From JAHIVN01 sp018816645 (lineage in GTDB: Bacteria; Patescibacteriota; Dojkabacteria; JAHIVN01): a stretch of 32,347 nt of DNA. The translations under genes were made by a program, and so were the position numbers. Positions 7,669-15,744 of this stretch are shown here, one piece after another; position 1 is the first letter of the stretch, and each line of letters opens with the position of its first letter. The stretch spans positions 1 to 32,347 of the forward strand of contig JBDRHZ010000035.1 of the NCBI GenBank assembly GCA_043816305.1, given 5' to 3'. The notes beneath the pieces were generated by a model that was not told the DNA's origin, searched no databases, and was given only the letters and a program-made list of their open reading frames with translations.

Positions 7669-8694
7669 ATGAAAATATCCCGAAAAGTAAAGAAGATTCT
7701 GTCTGAGTCAGAGTCTGTAGTCATTCTTATCTCGAGACCTATAGACCTCGATTGTATGGGAAGCGGTTTGGGGCTCAGAGGTCAACTGATAAAAGAAGGG
7801 AAAATGGTTGACCTGGTTTCTGCATTTGACCTTCCTGTTCTTGCCGAAGTTCTGCCACAGACAAGCCTGATCGAAAAGAAGAATGTAAGCAAGCTGGACT
7901 TTGATAAATATGATTTAGTAATTACACTTGATGGAGGAAATGCAAGACAATTTGCTGATGTAGCCTCTGACAGTGATTTCAACTTTGGCGGGGCTTTAAA
8001 CATATTAAATATTGATCATCATCTGGGAAGTATGCACTTTGCAAAATATGAGATATGGGATCCCAAAGCCTCATCGACCTCGGAGGTTCTTTTGAGTACG
8101 TTAATCGATATTGATCTGCTAAGTAAAGACGAGGCAACACTATTGTATGCCGGACTTTTGGGTGATACGGGAAATTTCAAATATAATTTCTCGGCCAAAA
8201 CTTTGCAGTTAGCATCGAAGCTAATTGATAAAGGAGCGGATTTCAAGGTTTTGGTAAATCAATACTTTTACAGCAATCAGAAATCAGATTTCAAAATACT
8301 TTCGAGAGCGATGGATAGAACGAAATTTAATGACAAGTTGGGCTACTCGTATTTAGTTGTTAATGAAAAATTATGGAAAAAGGAGCTGAATGTAAAGCAC
8401 AAGGAGATGGAAAGTGGACTATACTTATACAAAAACATCTTTTTGCGTTCTATTGACGGGATAAATATAGGTTTTATACTAGTCAAAACAGGGAAGGGCT
8501 TTTATGTTCAATTTAGGGGTAATTCATATCATAATAAAATTCCTTTGTTCCAGATTGGTAGTTCGATGGGAGTTATAGGACAAGGCCATGCGAATGCGGG
8601 GGGTTTTATTGTTGAGGAGAGTGATGCGGAGGTTCTTCTAGAGAAACTTGAAAAAGTACTTGTTAAACTTGTGCAAAAGTATAATCAATTATGA
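7669..8694 (+). CDS. DHH/DHHA1 phosphoesterase (NrnA/pAp-phosphatase type)
   Basis: 341 residues, the usual size of NrnA-like DHH phosphoesterases, which hydrolyse short oligoribonucleotides, pAp or cyclic dinucleotides using two metal ions. Motif I reads SRPIDLDCMGS (22-32), so both Asp26 and Asp28 are kept but the leading His of HxxPDxDAxGS is Ser22. LDGGNARQF (Asp88), NIDHHLGS (114-121) and GDTGNF (Asp166) supply the remaining ligands. The C-terminal DHHA1 part ends with GQGHANAGGF, the substrate-binding glycine motif. Loss of the first His may change metal binding. The stop overlaps the tsaB start (ATGA), so the two are translationally coupled. Confidence 0.88.
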   Translation: MKISRKVKKILSESESVVILISRPIDLDCMGSGLGLRGQLIKEGKMVDLVSAFDLPVLAEVLPQTSLIEKKNVSKLDFDKYDLVITLDGGNARQFADVASDSDFNFGGALNILNIDHHLGSMHFAKYEIWDPKASSTSEVLLSTLIDIDLLSKDEATLLYAGLLGDTGNFKYNFSAKTLQLASKLIDKGADFKVLVNQYFYSNQKSDFKILSRAMDRTKFNDKLGYSYLVVNEKLWKKELNVKHKEMESGLYLYKNIFLRSIDGINIGFILVKTGKGFYVQFRGNSYHNKIPLFQIGSSMGVIGQGHANAGGFIVEESDAEVLLEKLEKVLVKLVQKYNQL

Positions 8695-9386
8695 AATATA
8701 TTTTGGGGTTGCAGACAGCAGAATATCCGAATAACGTAGCTTTGTTGAACGAGCATGGTGAGTTGATTCGGCAAAAGAAGCTCGATGCAAAAGAGCAGAC
8801 GGTAGAAAGACTTGGATCATTAGTTAAGGAAATAACTAAGGGCATAGTTAATGAAAACTTACTACTTGTAGCTGTTTGTCTTGGCCCGGGATCATATACA
8901 GGGCTTAGAGCTGGGCTTGCGTTTGCTAAAGGGTTTTGTCAGTTCACAAAAATATCTTTGGTTGGAGTATCTGCCTTTGAAGCACTCCAGGCTAGTCTTC
9001 CAGGGAAGGAAGAGATAAATGTTCTATTTGATGCGAAGAACGAAAGAGTCTTTTTCCAAAAAAAGGACAAGCTTTACGTTGATGATCTTTCAGCAGCTCT
9101 AAGAACTGTTGTTAGCAAGTCAGTGTTTGCTGGATCAGGTGCTGTTGCATATAAAGATCAAATTGCGAAAAGCTTAGGATTAAAAACGGGATCATTGAAG
9201 ATATTAAGCGACGAATTGTTCTCAGTGGGTGTCGCGAAAGCTGCAGTGAAAGCCTACAGAGAAAATCCTTCTATGTATTCAAAAGAGTACTTGTATAATA
9301 TCAAGCCTCTTTATATACTTCCGCCAAATATAACTTATAACTCAAATGTCCCAGCCAGAGGCTGGCTTGCCTGCCGATCGGCATGA
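8691..9386 (+). CDS. tsaB: tRNA t6A biosynthesis protein TsaB
   Basis: 231 residues. TsaB is the inactive ASKHA-fold partner of TsaD in t6A synthesis. The N-terminal strand MKYILGLQTAEYPNNVAL (family 'iLaidTs....val') and the signature LGPGSYTGLRAGLAFAKGF at about 66-84 identify it. The first phosphate-loop residues are degenerate, as is normal for TsaB. The C-terminus is unusual: after PLYILPPNITYNSNV the reading frame runs into a GC-rich repeat and adds PARGWLACRSA before the stop. Without that insert the frame would read NSNVKI and stop, overlapping recJ by a few codons. The start overlaps the upstream DHH gene by 4 bases. Confidence 0.92.
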   Translation: MKYILGLQTAEYPNNVALLNEHGELIRQKKLDAKEQTVERLGSLVKEITKGIVNENLLLVAVCLGPGSYTGLRAGLAFAKGFCQFTKISLVGVSAFEALQASLPGKEEINVLFDAKNERVFFQKKDKLYVDDLSAALRTVVSKSVFAGSGAVAYKDQIAKSLGLKTGSLKILSDELFSVGVAKAAVKAYRENPSMYSKEYLYNIKPLYILPPNITYNSNVPARGWLACRSA

Positions 9387-9440
9387 TCCCTATCTGCGCA
9401 GGCAGGCGCCTTTGGCGGAAAAACTTAAAACTCAGATGTC
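9332..9440. repeat. GC-rich palindromic element flanked by a direct repeat
   Basis: A GC-rich block (9351-9421) in AT-rich surroundings contains CCAGCC/GGCTGG (9351-9365), GCCTGCC (9369-9375) pairing with GGCAGGC (9401-9407), and the terminal TTTGGCGGA (9411-9419). It is bounded by AACTTATAACTCAAATGTC (9332-9350) and AACTTAAAACTCAGATGTC (9422-9440), identical at 17 of 19 positions, which looks like a duplicated insertion target. The right copy carries the recJ start codon. Related GC-rich sequences recur at 21272, 21544, 21798 and 21956. Confidence 0.75.
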
Positions 9441-11163
9441 AAGATTTAATGTAAAAACTTGGAAATTGCTTCCAAAGATTAGTACGAAAGATTCAAAAGA
9501 ATTACAAGAATATCCTGCGATTATTCGACAGTTACTTGCGAATAGAAATATCAAGACAAAGCAGGACGCAGAGAATTTCCTAGATCAATTGTATGTGAAT
9601 TTCCATGACTCATACAAGATGCATGGAGCAAAAAATGCGGCTGAGGTTATTCTCCAAGCAGTCAACGAGAAGAAGAAAATAATAATTCATGGTGATTTTG
9701 ATGTTGACGGGATATGTTCAACTTCGATTCTTTGGGACTTTCTTTACAGAGCTGTTGGTGCAGATGTTCTGCCGTATATTCCCAGCCGTTTCGAAGAAGG
9801 GTACGGGATGACAGATAAAAGTCTGAAAAAAGTAAAAAGTCTCGGTGGTGAGCTTGTAATCACAGTTGACTGTGGTATAAAAGACGCTGAGCTTATCAGC
9901 AAATGGAAGAAAGCTGGACTTGAGTTTGTAGTAACAGACCATCACGAGCTGGAGAAAAAAGGCAAAAAAACAATTCTTCCTCTTGATGCTTGTGCCATAG
10001 TTCACCCAAGTTATCCGAGGAGTAAGTATCCATTTGAAAAGCTCTCAGGAGCTGCAGTTGTATGGAAGTTAATTCAAGTCTTAGCGCGGGAAAAGGCTTT
10101 GGACTTTGACACGGATGTATATCTCGATCTAGTAGCCCTTTCAACCGTCTGTGATGTGATGCCGCTTGTTGATGAAAATAGATCGATAGTAAAAAAAGGA
10201 TTGGAGAAAATCAAAAGGACAGAGAGAGTCGGGCTGCTGCGACTCATATATGATGCAGGACTAGAACCTGCCAATACGGAAACTTATCATCTGGGATTTA
10301 TTTTAGGACCAAGGTTGAATGCTGCAGGCCGTTTGGATCTTGCAATTGAAGCGGTGAAGCTTATGGTAACGAAATCCAGATCAAAGGCACGTGAGCTTTC
10401 TGGGAAATTGAGTGACTTGAACCGGAGAAGACAAAATATACAGAAAAGAATTTATGATGATGCTTTGGCTCAGATAGAGAATGTTGGGCTTGAACGAAAA
10501 CTTTATTTCGCCTGGGGAAATGATTGGGAGGAAGGTGTGATCGGTATTGTAGCAGGCAAAATATCAGAAACTTACAACCGGCCGGTCTTGATAGCAACTA
10601 GAAAGGGGAAGGGCTATACAGGTTCTGCAAGAAGTATTGATAATTTCAACATAATTGATGCTATCAACTCACAATCAGAAATTCTTGAGAGATTTGGCGG
10701 TCATCCTCAAGCTGCCGGCTTTTCAGTATCTGCTGAGGCAATTGAGCAATTCAGGGATAATCTTTTGGAAATTGCTGACAGAGATCTGGCGGACGCTGAT
10801 CTGGTAAAAGCTGAACAGGCAGACTGCGAGATAAAGCTGAATCAGATTGACTGGGATCTGGCCGATTGGCTTGAGAAATTTGCCCCCTTTGGTTTTGGGA
10901 ACGAGAAGCCTGTATTTATATTGAGAAAAGCAGAGATAGGATTTATCAAAACAGTCGGACAGTCAAATTCTCACCTGAGCCTTGCATTTCTGAATAAAGA
11001 AACCGGAGAATATCTGAGCGGGATAGGTTTCAACTTGGGCGACATGGCTAGGACTTTAAATCAAGGAAACTTGGTTGATGTACTCTTCTCTCTTGAAATA
11101 AACGAGTGGAATGGTGAAAGAAAATTGCAATTGAATATAAAAGATATTAGAATCGGCAGTTAA
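9436..11163 (+). CDS. recJ: Single-stranded-DNA-specific exonuclease RecJ
   Basis: 575 residues from the ATG at 9436 (MSRFNVKTWK), which begins at the normal RecJ N-terminus. An earlier in-frame ATG at 9346 adds 30 residues translated from the repeat and looks like a by-product of insertion. RecJ is a 5'-3' ssDNA exonuclease in recombination and mismatch repair. Motifs in order: HGDFDVDGICS (DHH motif I), VITVDCGI, VVTDHHE, VHPSYP, LSGAAVVWKL, STVCDVMPL, GPRLNAAGRLD, and the DHHA1 segment RFGGHPQAAGFSV. The OB-fold C-terminus (FAPFGFGNEKPVF onward) is present. Length is at the usual size. Confidence 0.96.
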   Translation: MSRFNVKTWKLLPKISTKDSKELQEYPAIIRQLLANRNIKTKQDAENFLDQLYVNFHDSYKMHGAKNAAEVILQAVNEKKKIIIHGDFDVDGICSTSILWDFLYRAVGADVLPYIPSRFEEGYGMTDKSLKKVKSLGGELVITVDCGIKDAELISKWKKAGLEFVVTDHHELEKKGKKTILPLDACAIVHPSYPRSKYPFEKLSGAAVVWKLIQVLAREKALDFDTDVYLDLVALSTVCDVMPLVDENRSIVKKGLEKIKRTERVGLLRLIYDAGLEPANTETYHLGFILGPRLNAAGRLDLAIEAVKLMVTKSRSKARELSGKLSDLNRRRQNIQKRIYDDALAQIENVGLERKLYFAWGNDWEEGVIGIVAGKISETYNRPVLIATRKGKGYTGSARSIDNFNIIDAINSQSEILERFGGHPQAAGFSVSAEAIEQFRDNLLEIADRDLADADLVKAEQADCEIKLNQIDWDLADWLEKFAPFGFGNEKPVFILRKAEIGFIKTVGQSNSHLSLAFLNKETGEYLSGIGFNLGDMARTLNQGNLVDVLFSLEINEWNGERKLQLNIKDIRIGS

Positions 11164-11193
11164 TCAAAACAGAAATACTTTTTAATCACATTG

Positions 11194-11922
11194 ATGAAAA
11201 ACCTCGAGAAATATGCGCAAAAACTTGCTCAGCATCTGCCGCTTGTGATGGGGCTGACTATCCTTGGCATGGATGTTGTTGCTATTGCTGCTCCAATTCT
11301 GGCACATTTTGGCTTTGATGGAACTGCACATATCATTTATAAAATCTACAGCTTTCTGTGTCATCAGCGCCCCTGGAGATCTATTCATCTTTTTGATTAT
11401 CAAGTTGCCTGGTGTACTAGGGATACCTTTATTTATCTTGCGATGGGCTTGAGCGCACTTTTTGTTCATTTCTTTAAGGTGAGAGGGGTTAAATGGTATG
11501 TAGCCGTACTTTCTCTGGTCCCGTTTGCTCTTGACGGGACTGTCCAACTGATTGCCGAGATTTCTGGAACTATAAATGGCCAGGAGACATTTTTTTATGC
11601 TAGTACGAACTTCCAAAGAATACTTACTGGGAGCATCTTCGGTGCTGGTGCCGGCCTTTGGCTTTTCGGGCTTTTGGCAGAAACGATAGATGAGGAGCTC
11701 GTTGCGAAGGGTGAAAAGGTGAAGGCACTTGCGAAAGATTTCGGGAGGAGTTTGAAGTTCTTTGGCCTAACTATTATCATTTGCCTCATTACATACATTG
11801 GTTTTGTTCAACTTTGGAATGTTACTTCTGAAAAATATAAACCGTCAGGAATCCTGGATCATAGGAGGTACTTTCCAGGGGTAAATTATGAAGAAGTAGA
11901 GGAGTGGAAGCATGTAGTTTAA
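11194..11922 (+). CDS. DUF2085 family membrane protein
   Basis: 242 residues from the ATG at 11194 (a TTG directly before it is in frame). Several hydrophobic segments are visible, near residues 15-40, 80-97, 103-125, 140-162 and 190-208. The DUF2085 hallmark lies at about 50-80: FLCHQRPWRS followed by WCTRDTFIYLAMGL, matching the family's 'CHq.p.RS...C.R..giY.g'. Function is unknown; the conserved Cys/His set suggests a metal or redox site facing the membrane. It follows recJ by about 30 bases. Its last residues (RRYFPGVNYEEVEEWKHVV) recur as a fragment at 13126-13173. Confidence 0.8.
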   Translation: MKNLEKYAQKLAQHLPLVMGLTILGMDVVAIAAPILAHFGFDGTAHIIYKIYSFLCHQRPWRSIHLFDYQVAWCTRDTFIYLAMGLSALFVHFFKVRGVKWYVAVLSLVPFALDGTVQLIAEISGTINGQETFFYASTNFQRILTGSIFGAGAGLWLFGLLAETIDEELVAKGEKVKALAKDFGRSLKFFGLTIIICLITYIGFVQLWNVTSEKYKPSGILDHRRYFPGVNYEEVEEWKHVV

Positions 11923-12040
11923 ACAATTAAGAATTGAGAATTAAAAATGTAGAATAAAAGTAGAATTTTCCATTTAAGATTGGCGTTTGTTGATTTTTAT
12001 TTTCCTCAAATTCCAGGTTAAAAGAGAACAGTTCCCTTTA

Positions 12041-12976
12041 CTATCTTGCTTCTCTTATAAGAGAAATAAATTCTTCTATAGTCGATTTCGCTTGCTCATC
12101 ACAACCCATTATTGTAACACCATCTACAAATGGATTCAGATCCGTCATCATTTGGTATAATTCTTTGCTTGAGGCAGTTCTTGCATCTAGAACAGGCCAA
12201 AGTTTAATATCAGGGTTTGCCTCACGAGCGGTCTTAGCAATAGACTTAAAAAAGGAGACATAAGACTCAGGAAATTCAGACCTTAAGCCAGTCGCATTTA
12301 CCCCAAAATTATCAGTTTGCAGGGCGAGCTGGTAAATCATTTCCTTGTCAATGTAAGCATCCCAATCAATATTTCCTTGTGCATAGATAACTTGGCTAGC
12401 GCTCAGACTTACTCCGTTACGCAGAACAGATTTCCACGAAGCTCCAACAATAAGCTCCACCCCATCCTGTTTTAATCCTGCTGCTGACTTCTCGATTGCA
12501 GCTGGAAGATTTTCTTTTTCCTCGAGCGGAGTCTTATCCCAGAGCTCGTGATCATAAATTATAGTATCCACCTTTCCTAGCCATGATTTTTCTGTATCAA
12601 CAGCGTGGCTAAGACTAGGAACATTCCAGCCTACTTTTCCAACAGTAAGTGAGGGGATATCGTCAAAAGTTTCTTTCAATCCAAAAACAACAAAAATATC
12701 TTCTGTCCTAGCCCAAGAACTGAACCACTCATCCCCTAAACAAGATCCAACGGCTAAGGGGATATAGGTCGAGGAGCTTAGGGTTTCGCTATTGGTAGTC
12801 TGCTTTTGAGATAGAAAGACCTTTAAAAAAAGTATTAAAAGAAGGAGAGAGGGGGGAATAATCAGCAGTAAAACAACTTGTCTAAATTTATACTTACTGT
12901 TAATTTTATCAAGGTGATGACTTAGAACTGTCTTCATAAACGGTTCTCTTTTATTTTCTTGTTTCTTTTCAATCAT
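12041..12976 (-). CDS. Membrane-anchored extracytoplasmic protein, function unknown
   Basis: 311 residues from the ATG at 12976; an in-frame GTG at 13003 is excluded because a -10 box overlaps those codons. A basic N-terminus and one membrane segment (about 33-54, VVLLLIIPPSLLLLILFLKV) are followed by a Ser/Thr-rich linker and a soluble domain of about 240 residues. The domain alternates strand and helix signatures (VDTIIYDHE, GVELIVGAS, DIKLWPVLDARTA, VDGVTIMG), reminiscent of a TIM barrel, but I see no family motif and no clear catalytic pair. It is a lone minus-strand gene between DUF2085 and a DUF2085 fragment, so it may have been inserted there. Confidence 0.7.
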   Translation of the reverse strand: MIEKKQENKREPFMKTVLSHHLDKINSKYKFRQVVLLLIIPPSLLLLILFLKVFLSQKQTTNSETLSSSTYIPLAVGSCLGDEWFSSWARTEDIFVVFGLKETFDDIPSLTVGKVGWNVPSLSHAVDTEKSWLGKVDTIIYDHELWDKTPLEEKENLPAAIEKSAAGLKQDGVELIVGASWKSVLRNGVSLSASQVIYAQGNIDWDAYIDKEMIYQLALQTDNFGVNATGLRSEFPESYVSFFKSIAKTAREANPDIKLWPVLDARTASSKELYQMMTDLNPFVDGVTIMGCDEQAKSTIEEFISLIREAR

Positions 12977-12983
12977 TAACTTA

Positions 12984-12989
12984 AGTATA
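12984..12989 (-). promoter_or_regulatory. -10 element, leaderless start
   Basis: On the minus strand TATACT ends 7 bases before the ATG at 12976, so the message should begin at or beside the start codon. No convincing -35 box. Confidence 0.5.
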
Positions 12990-13125
12990 ATATGAAACGA
13001 CACGAAAGAGTAGCATTGACTTGCCTGTAGTAACTACACAGCGATGTGGGTTCTGGACAGATCGAAATTTACAGCCCCGATAATCGCTGGGGCGTTTCGT
13101 ATTCAGTTCCAGTACTTTGGTGGTG

Positions 13126-13173
13126 AGATATTTCCCGGGTGTGAATTATGAAAAGGGAAAGCATGTGGTTTAA
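13126..13173 (+). pseudogene. Fragment of a second DUF2085 gene (C-terminus only)
   Basis: In the plus frame starting at 13126 the sequence reads RYFPGVNYEKGKHVV then TAA. The end of the intact DUF2085 gene reads RRYFPGVNYEEVEEWKHVV then TAA. The shared RYFPGVNYE, the KHVV end and the same stop codon make chance unlikely. Upstream of it the frame does not match the DUF2085 protein, so only the 3' tip of a copy remains, now next to the minus-strand unknown gene. Confidence 0.7.
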
Positions 13174-13175
13174 AA

Positions 13176-13433
13176 CTAGAAAAGTTTCAAAGGCTTGGGA
13201 GGTAGGATTCCGTCTTTTATTTCTAAAAGTTTACGTCTATCTTTGAATCCAGAGACTAATGAAATATGGGTTTTTAATGTTTTAAATTCTGTTGCCAAGA
13301 ACGTTATTAACTCCCTATTTGCCTTGCCTTTTTCAGGAGGTGCTGCTATTTTTACTTTAAGTGTCTCATCATCCAGCCACCCTACTATTTGATTTCTCGA
13401 TGCATTTGGAATAACTCGGATTTTGAGCTTCAT
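13176..13433 (-). CDS. DUF167 / YggU family protein
   Basis: 85 residues, a single DUF167 domain, small alpha/beta proteins of unknown function related to E. coli YggU. The signature is plain: KIRVIPNASRNQIVGWLDD then LKVKIAAPPEKGKANRELITFLA and the late ISLVSGFKDRRKLLEI. It starts 7 bases after glyA ends and is therefore probably the last gene of the folD-glyA operon. Confidence 0.9.
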   Translation of the reverse strand: MKLKIRVIPNASRNQIVGWLDDETLKVKIAAPPEKGKANRELITFLATEFKTLKTHISLVSGFKDRRKLLEIKDGILPPKPLKLF

Positions 13434-13440
13434 ATGTTTC

Positions 13441-14817
13441 CTATTCTAATGGGAATTTCCGGCAAAGAGCGGCTACTTCCTTCCTGATAGCCAAGATTTC
13501 AGGATCAGTCTTGAGTTTATTTTCAAAATTCTCGAAGTCAAGTTCACAGTATTTTCTAGTGATCTCCATAACTTTGTTCATCCATTCAGCGATCTGCACC
13601 ATTTCTTTTTCTTTCATCCCTCTGGTTGTGACGGTCGGTGTTCCGAGGCGGATGCCTGAGGGGTCGACTGCACTACCTGTCTCAAATGGAACAGTATTTT
13701 TATTTGTAGTTATGCCGGCAGTATCAAGCGCTCTTGCAAAATATCTACCAGCTGAAGTACTTTCTTTTATTCCAACTGCCAGATTCTTGCTTCGAAGATC
13801 TATTACGAGCAGGTGCTTATCGGTGCCGCCAGTCAGAACATCAAATTCCAGCTCAATTAACCTATCTGCAAGAGCTTGAGCGTTCTTTATCATCTGGGCG
13901 GCATATTGTTTGAAACTATCAGCCATAGCCTCTTTCAGACAAACGGCTATTCCTGCGATATTGTTGTTAAACGGTCCTCCTTGTATCCCTGGAAAGACTG
14001 CTCTATCGATTGCTTGTGCCAAGTCGCCTCTCGATAATATGATAGCTCCTCGAGGCCCTCTGAGAGTTTTGTGTGTTGTCATAGTGACAACATCGGCTAT
14101 TCCGACTGGATTTTGGCAAATGTCTCCGGCAACAAGACCCGCCTCATGAGCTATGTCTGCAAGATAATAAGCTCTAACTGACGCAGCAATTTGAGCTAAG
14201 CGCTTGTGGTCTATCTCACGCGGATATGCTGTTCCTCCAGAGATTATAAGCTTCGGTTTTTCCTGAGCTGCAATTCTTTCTATCTCATCATAATCAAACA
14301 ACTTTGTTTCTTTGTCTACCTTGTATTGGATAACTTCAAAAAACTTCGCTACAAGCGAAATAATCTTGTTCGTTCCTTTGTAAACTTTTTTATCCTTCTC
14401 GCCGGCGAGCCCTAGATCAGGCCAAGACCAGCCATGTGACAGATGTCCTCCATCCGGCAAGTACATACTCAAAATCTTGTCTCCAGGGTTCAACAGCGCA
14501 TTATAGACTGCAATATTTGCATTGCTTCCGGCAAGGGCTTGTACATTTACCTGCCAGTCTTTTGGCAGATCAAAAACTTTACGAGCTCTATTCTTGCAGA
14601 GTTCTTCTATTTGATCTACCATCTCATTTCCTTCATAGTATCTGTTTCCCACACTTCCTTCAGAATACTTGTGCATGATCACAGACCCGACAGCCCGGCG
14701 AATCGCTCTTGAGGTGTAATTTTCTGAAGGAATGAGCTGAAGCTTGCTGCTTTGACGTTGTTCTTCTGACTCCAGCAGATTATCAATTTTTTTATCTTGA
14801 ACCTTTAAACGATTCAT
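13441..14817 (-). CDS. glyA: Serine hydroxymethyltransferase
   Basis: 458 residues. A PLP enzyme converting serine and tetrahydrofolate to glycine and 5,10-methylene-THF. Recognised by LIPSENYTSRAIRRAVGS, KYSEGSVGNRYYEGNE, NVQALAGSNANIAVYNAL, DIAHEAGLVAG and the PLP-lysine segment TTHKTLRGPRGA (Lys250). It is longer than typical bacterial GlyA (about 415-430) because of an extra stretch at about 130-160 between LSHGW and FFEVIQYKVD; eukaryotic SHMTs vary at the same place. The start ATG overlaps the folD stop (ATGA); AAAGGA inside the end of folD is the only Shine-Dalgarno-like sequence I noticed. Its product feeds directly to FolD. Confidence 0.96.
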   Translation of the reverse strand: MNRLKVQDKKIDNLLESEEQRQSSKLQLIPSENYTSRAIRRAVGSVIMHKYSEGSVGNRYYEGNEMVDQIEELCKNRARKVFDLPKDWQVNVQALAGSNANIAVYNALLNPGDKILSMYLPDGGHLSHGWSWPDLGLAGEKDKKVYKGTNKIISLVAKFFEVIQYKVDKETKLFDYDEIERIAAQEKPKLIISGGTAYPREIDHKRLAQIAASVRAYYLADIAHEAGLVAGDICQNPVGIADVVTMTTHKTLRGPRGAIILSRGDLAQAIDRAVFPGIQGGPFNNNIAGIAVCLKEAMADSFKQYAAQMIKNAQALADRLIELEFDVLTGGTDKHLLVIDLRSKNLAVGIKESTSAGRYFARALDTAGITTNKNTVPFETGSAVDPSGIRLGTPTVTTRGMKEKEMVQIAEWMNKVMEITRKYCELDFENFENKLKTDPEILAIRKEVAALCRKFPLE

Positions 14818-15656
14818 TTATTTCCTTTCTGTTGAAGTAGTCGTAATTTAAGGAGATTCTCGAAGAGACTGATCACCGTCAGAGGTCCAACTCCCCCTGG
14901 CACAGGAGTAATAGCCTTTGCTTTTTGTGATACATTTTTAAAATCAGCATCACCAGTAATTTTTCCTTTTACCTTTGAAATTCCTACGTCTATGATCACT
15001 GTATTCTTTGAGATCATCCCCGTCTTGATTAATCTCGATTTGCCTACAGCTGTAACTATGATATCTGCAAGTTTCGTATAATCAGAAAGAGGCTTTGTGA
15101 ATTCGTTGCATAGAGTCACAGTAGCCCCTCTACTCAGCAAGTAGCCAGAAAGAGGCTTGCCGATAAGGTTTGAATCATTAATAATAACCACTTTTCTCGA
15201 TTTTAAGGGCGTTTTGATATCCTTTAGAATAGAAATAACTGCTTCAACAGTGGCCGGGCGAACTGCATCAGGATTTCCCTTTAAGGTTTTTCCTAAATTC
15301 TCAGATGTTAACCCGTCTACATCTTTTATAGGAGAGATCTTGTCCAGGATATTTGCCTCATAGAGTTCTTCACGAATTGGCAGCTGAACAAAATATCCTG
15401 TACAGTTTGGATCTTGGTTCAAACTATTACAAGTTGCGACTATGTTTTCCGGCTTTATATTCTTTTTAAATATATGAGTTTTTACATTGATCCCGAGATC
15501 TTTTGCAACTTGTGTCTTTTTTGCGAGGTAAATCTCAGATTCCGCATTCTTTTTGATATATATTATATCCAGTTGAGGATAAGGGGAATATCTTTTAAGG
15601 GTTTTCTTTATGTTACGGAATTTCTTCTTGAAGATCTTATCACAGTTTATTACCAT
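14814..15656 (-). CDS. folD: Methylene-THF dehydrogenase / cyclohydrolase
   Basis: 280 residues, normal length. FolD interconverts 5,10-methylene-THF and 10-formyl-THF, linking serine breakdown to purine and formyl-Met synthesis. The active-site pieces are present: SEIYLAKKTQVAKDLGI (Tyr and Lys), YFVQLPI (Gln), IKDVDG (Asp) and the C-terminal TPVPGGVGPLTV. The dinucleotide-binding segment is divergent: INDSNLIGKPLSGYLL stands where most have vGrS.iVGkP, and TLCNEFT replaces the common cHs.T. Cofactor preference is therefore uncertain. First gene of folD-glyA-yggU. Confidence 0.94.
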   Translation of the reverse strand: MVINCDKIFKKKFRNIKKTLKRYSPYPQLDIIYIKKNAESEIYLAKKTQVAKDLGINVKTHIFKKNIKPENIVATCNSLNQDPNCTGYFVQLPIREELYEANILDKISPIKDVDGLTSENLGKTLKGNPDAVRPATVEAVISILKDIKTPLKSRKVVIINDSNLIGKPLSGYLLSRGATVTLCNEFTKPLSDYTKLADIIVTAVGKSRLIKTGMISKNTVIIDVGISKVKGKITGDADFKNVSQKAKAITPVPGGVGPLTVISLFENLLKLRLLQQKGNK

Positions 15657-15672
15657 TATAGGCTTGATTTAT

Positions 15673-15678
15673 ATTATA
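15673..15678 (-). promoter_or_regulatory. -10 element for folD-glyA-yggU
   Basis: TATAAT on the minus strand, 16 bases before the folD ATG at 15656, in a very AT-rich divergent spacer shared with the plus-strand gene at 15745. Confidence 0.45.
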
Positions 15679-15732
15679 AAATAGTGTATAAGATTTTATA
15701 ACAATTCAAGATATATTTCAAAATAACTTTTT

Positions 15733-15738
15733 TATATA
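15733..15738 (+). promoter_or_regulatory. -10 element, leaderless start
   Basis: TATATA ends 6 bases before the ATG at 15745; transcription would start at about the start codon. No convincing -35 box. Confidence 0.4.
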
Positions 15739-15744
15739 GGCACT

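Noticed and set aside
9346..9435. Upstream ATG giving a 605-residue RecJ
   Set aside because: The extra 30 residues come from the GC-rich repeat; the ATG at 9436 starts at the usual RecJ N-terminus.
13072..13095. GCCCC/GGGGC hairpin as a terminator
   Set aside because: It has a 10-nt loop and is followed by GTTTCGT instead of a T-tract; too weak to call.
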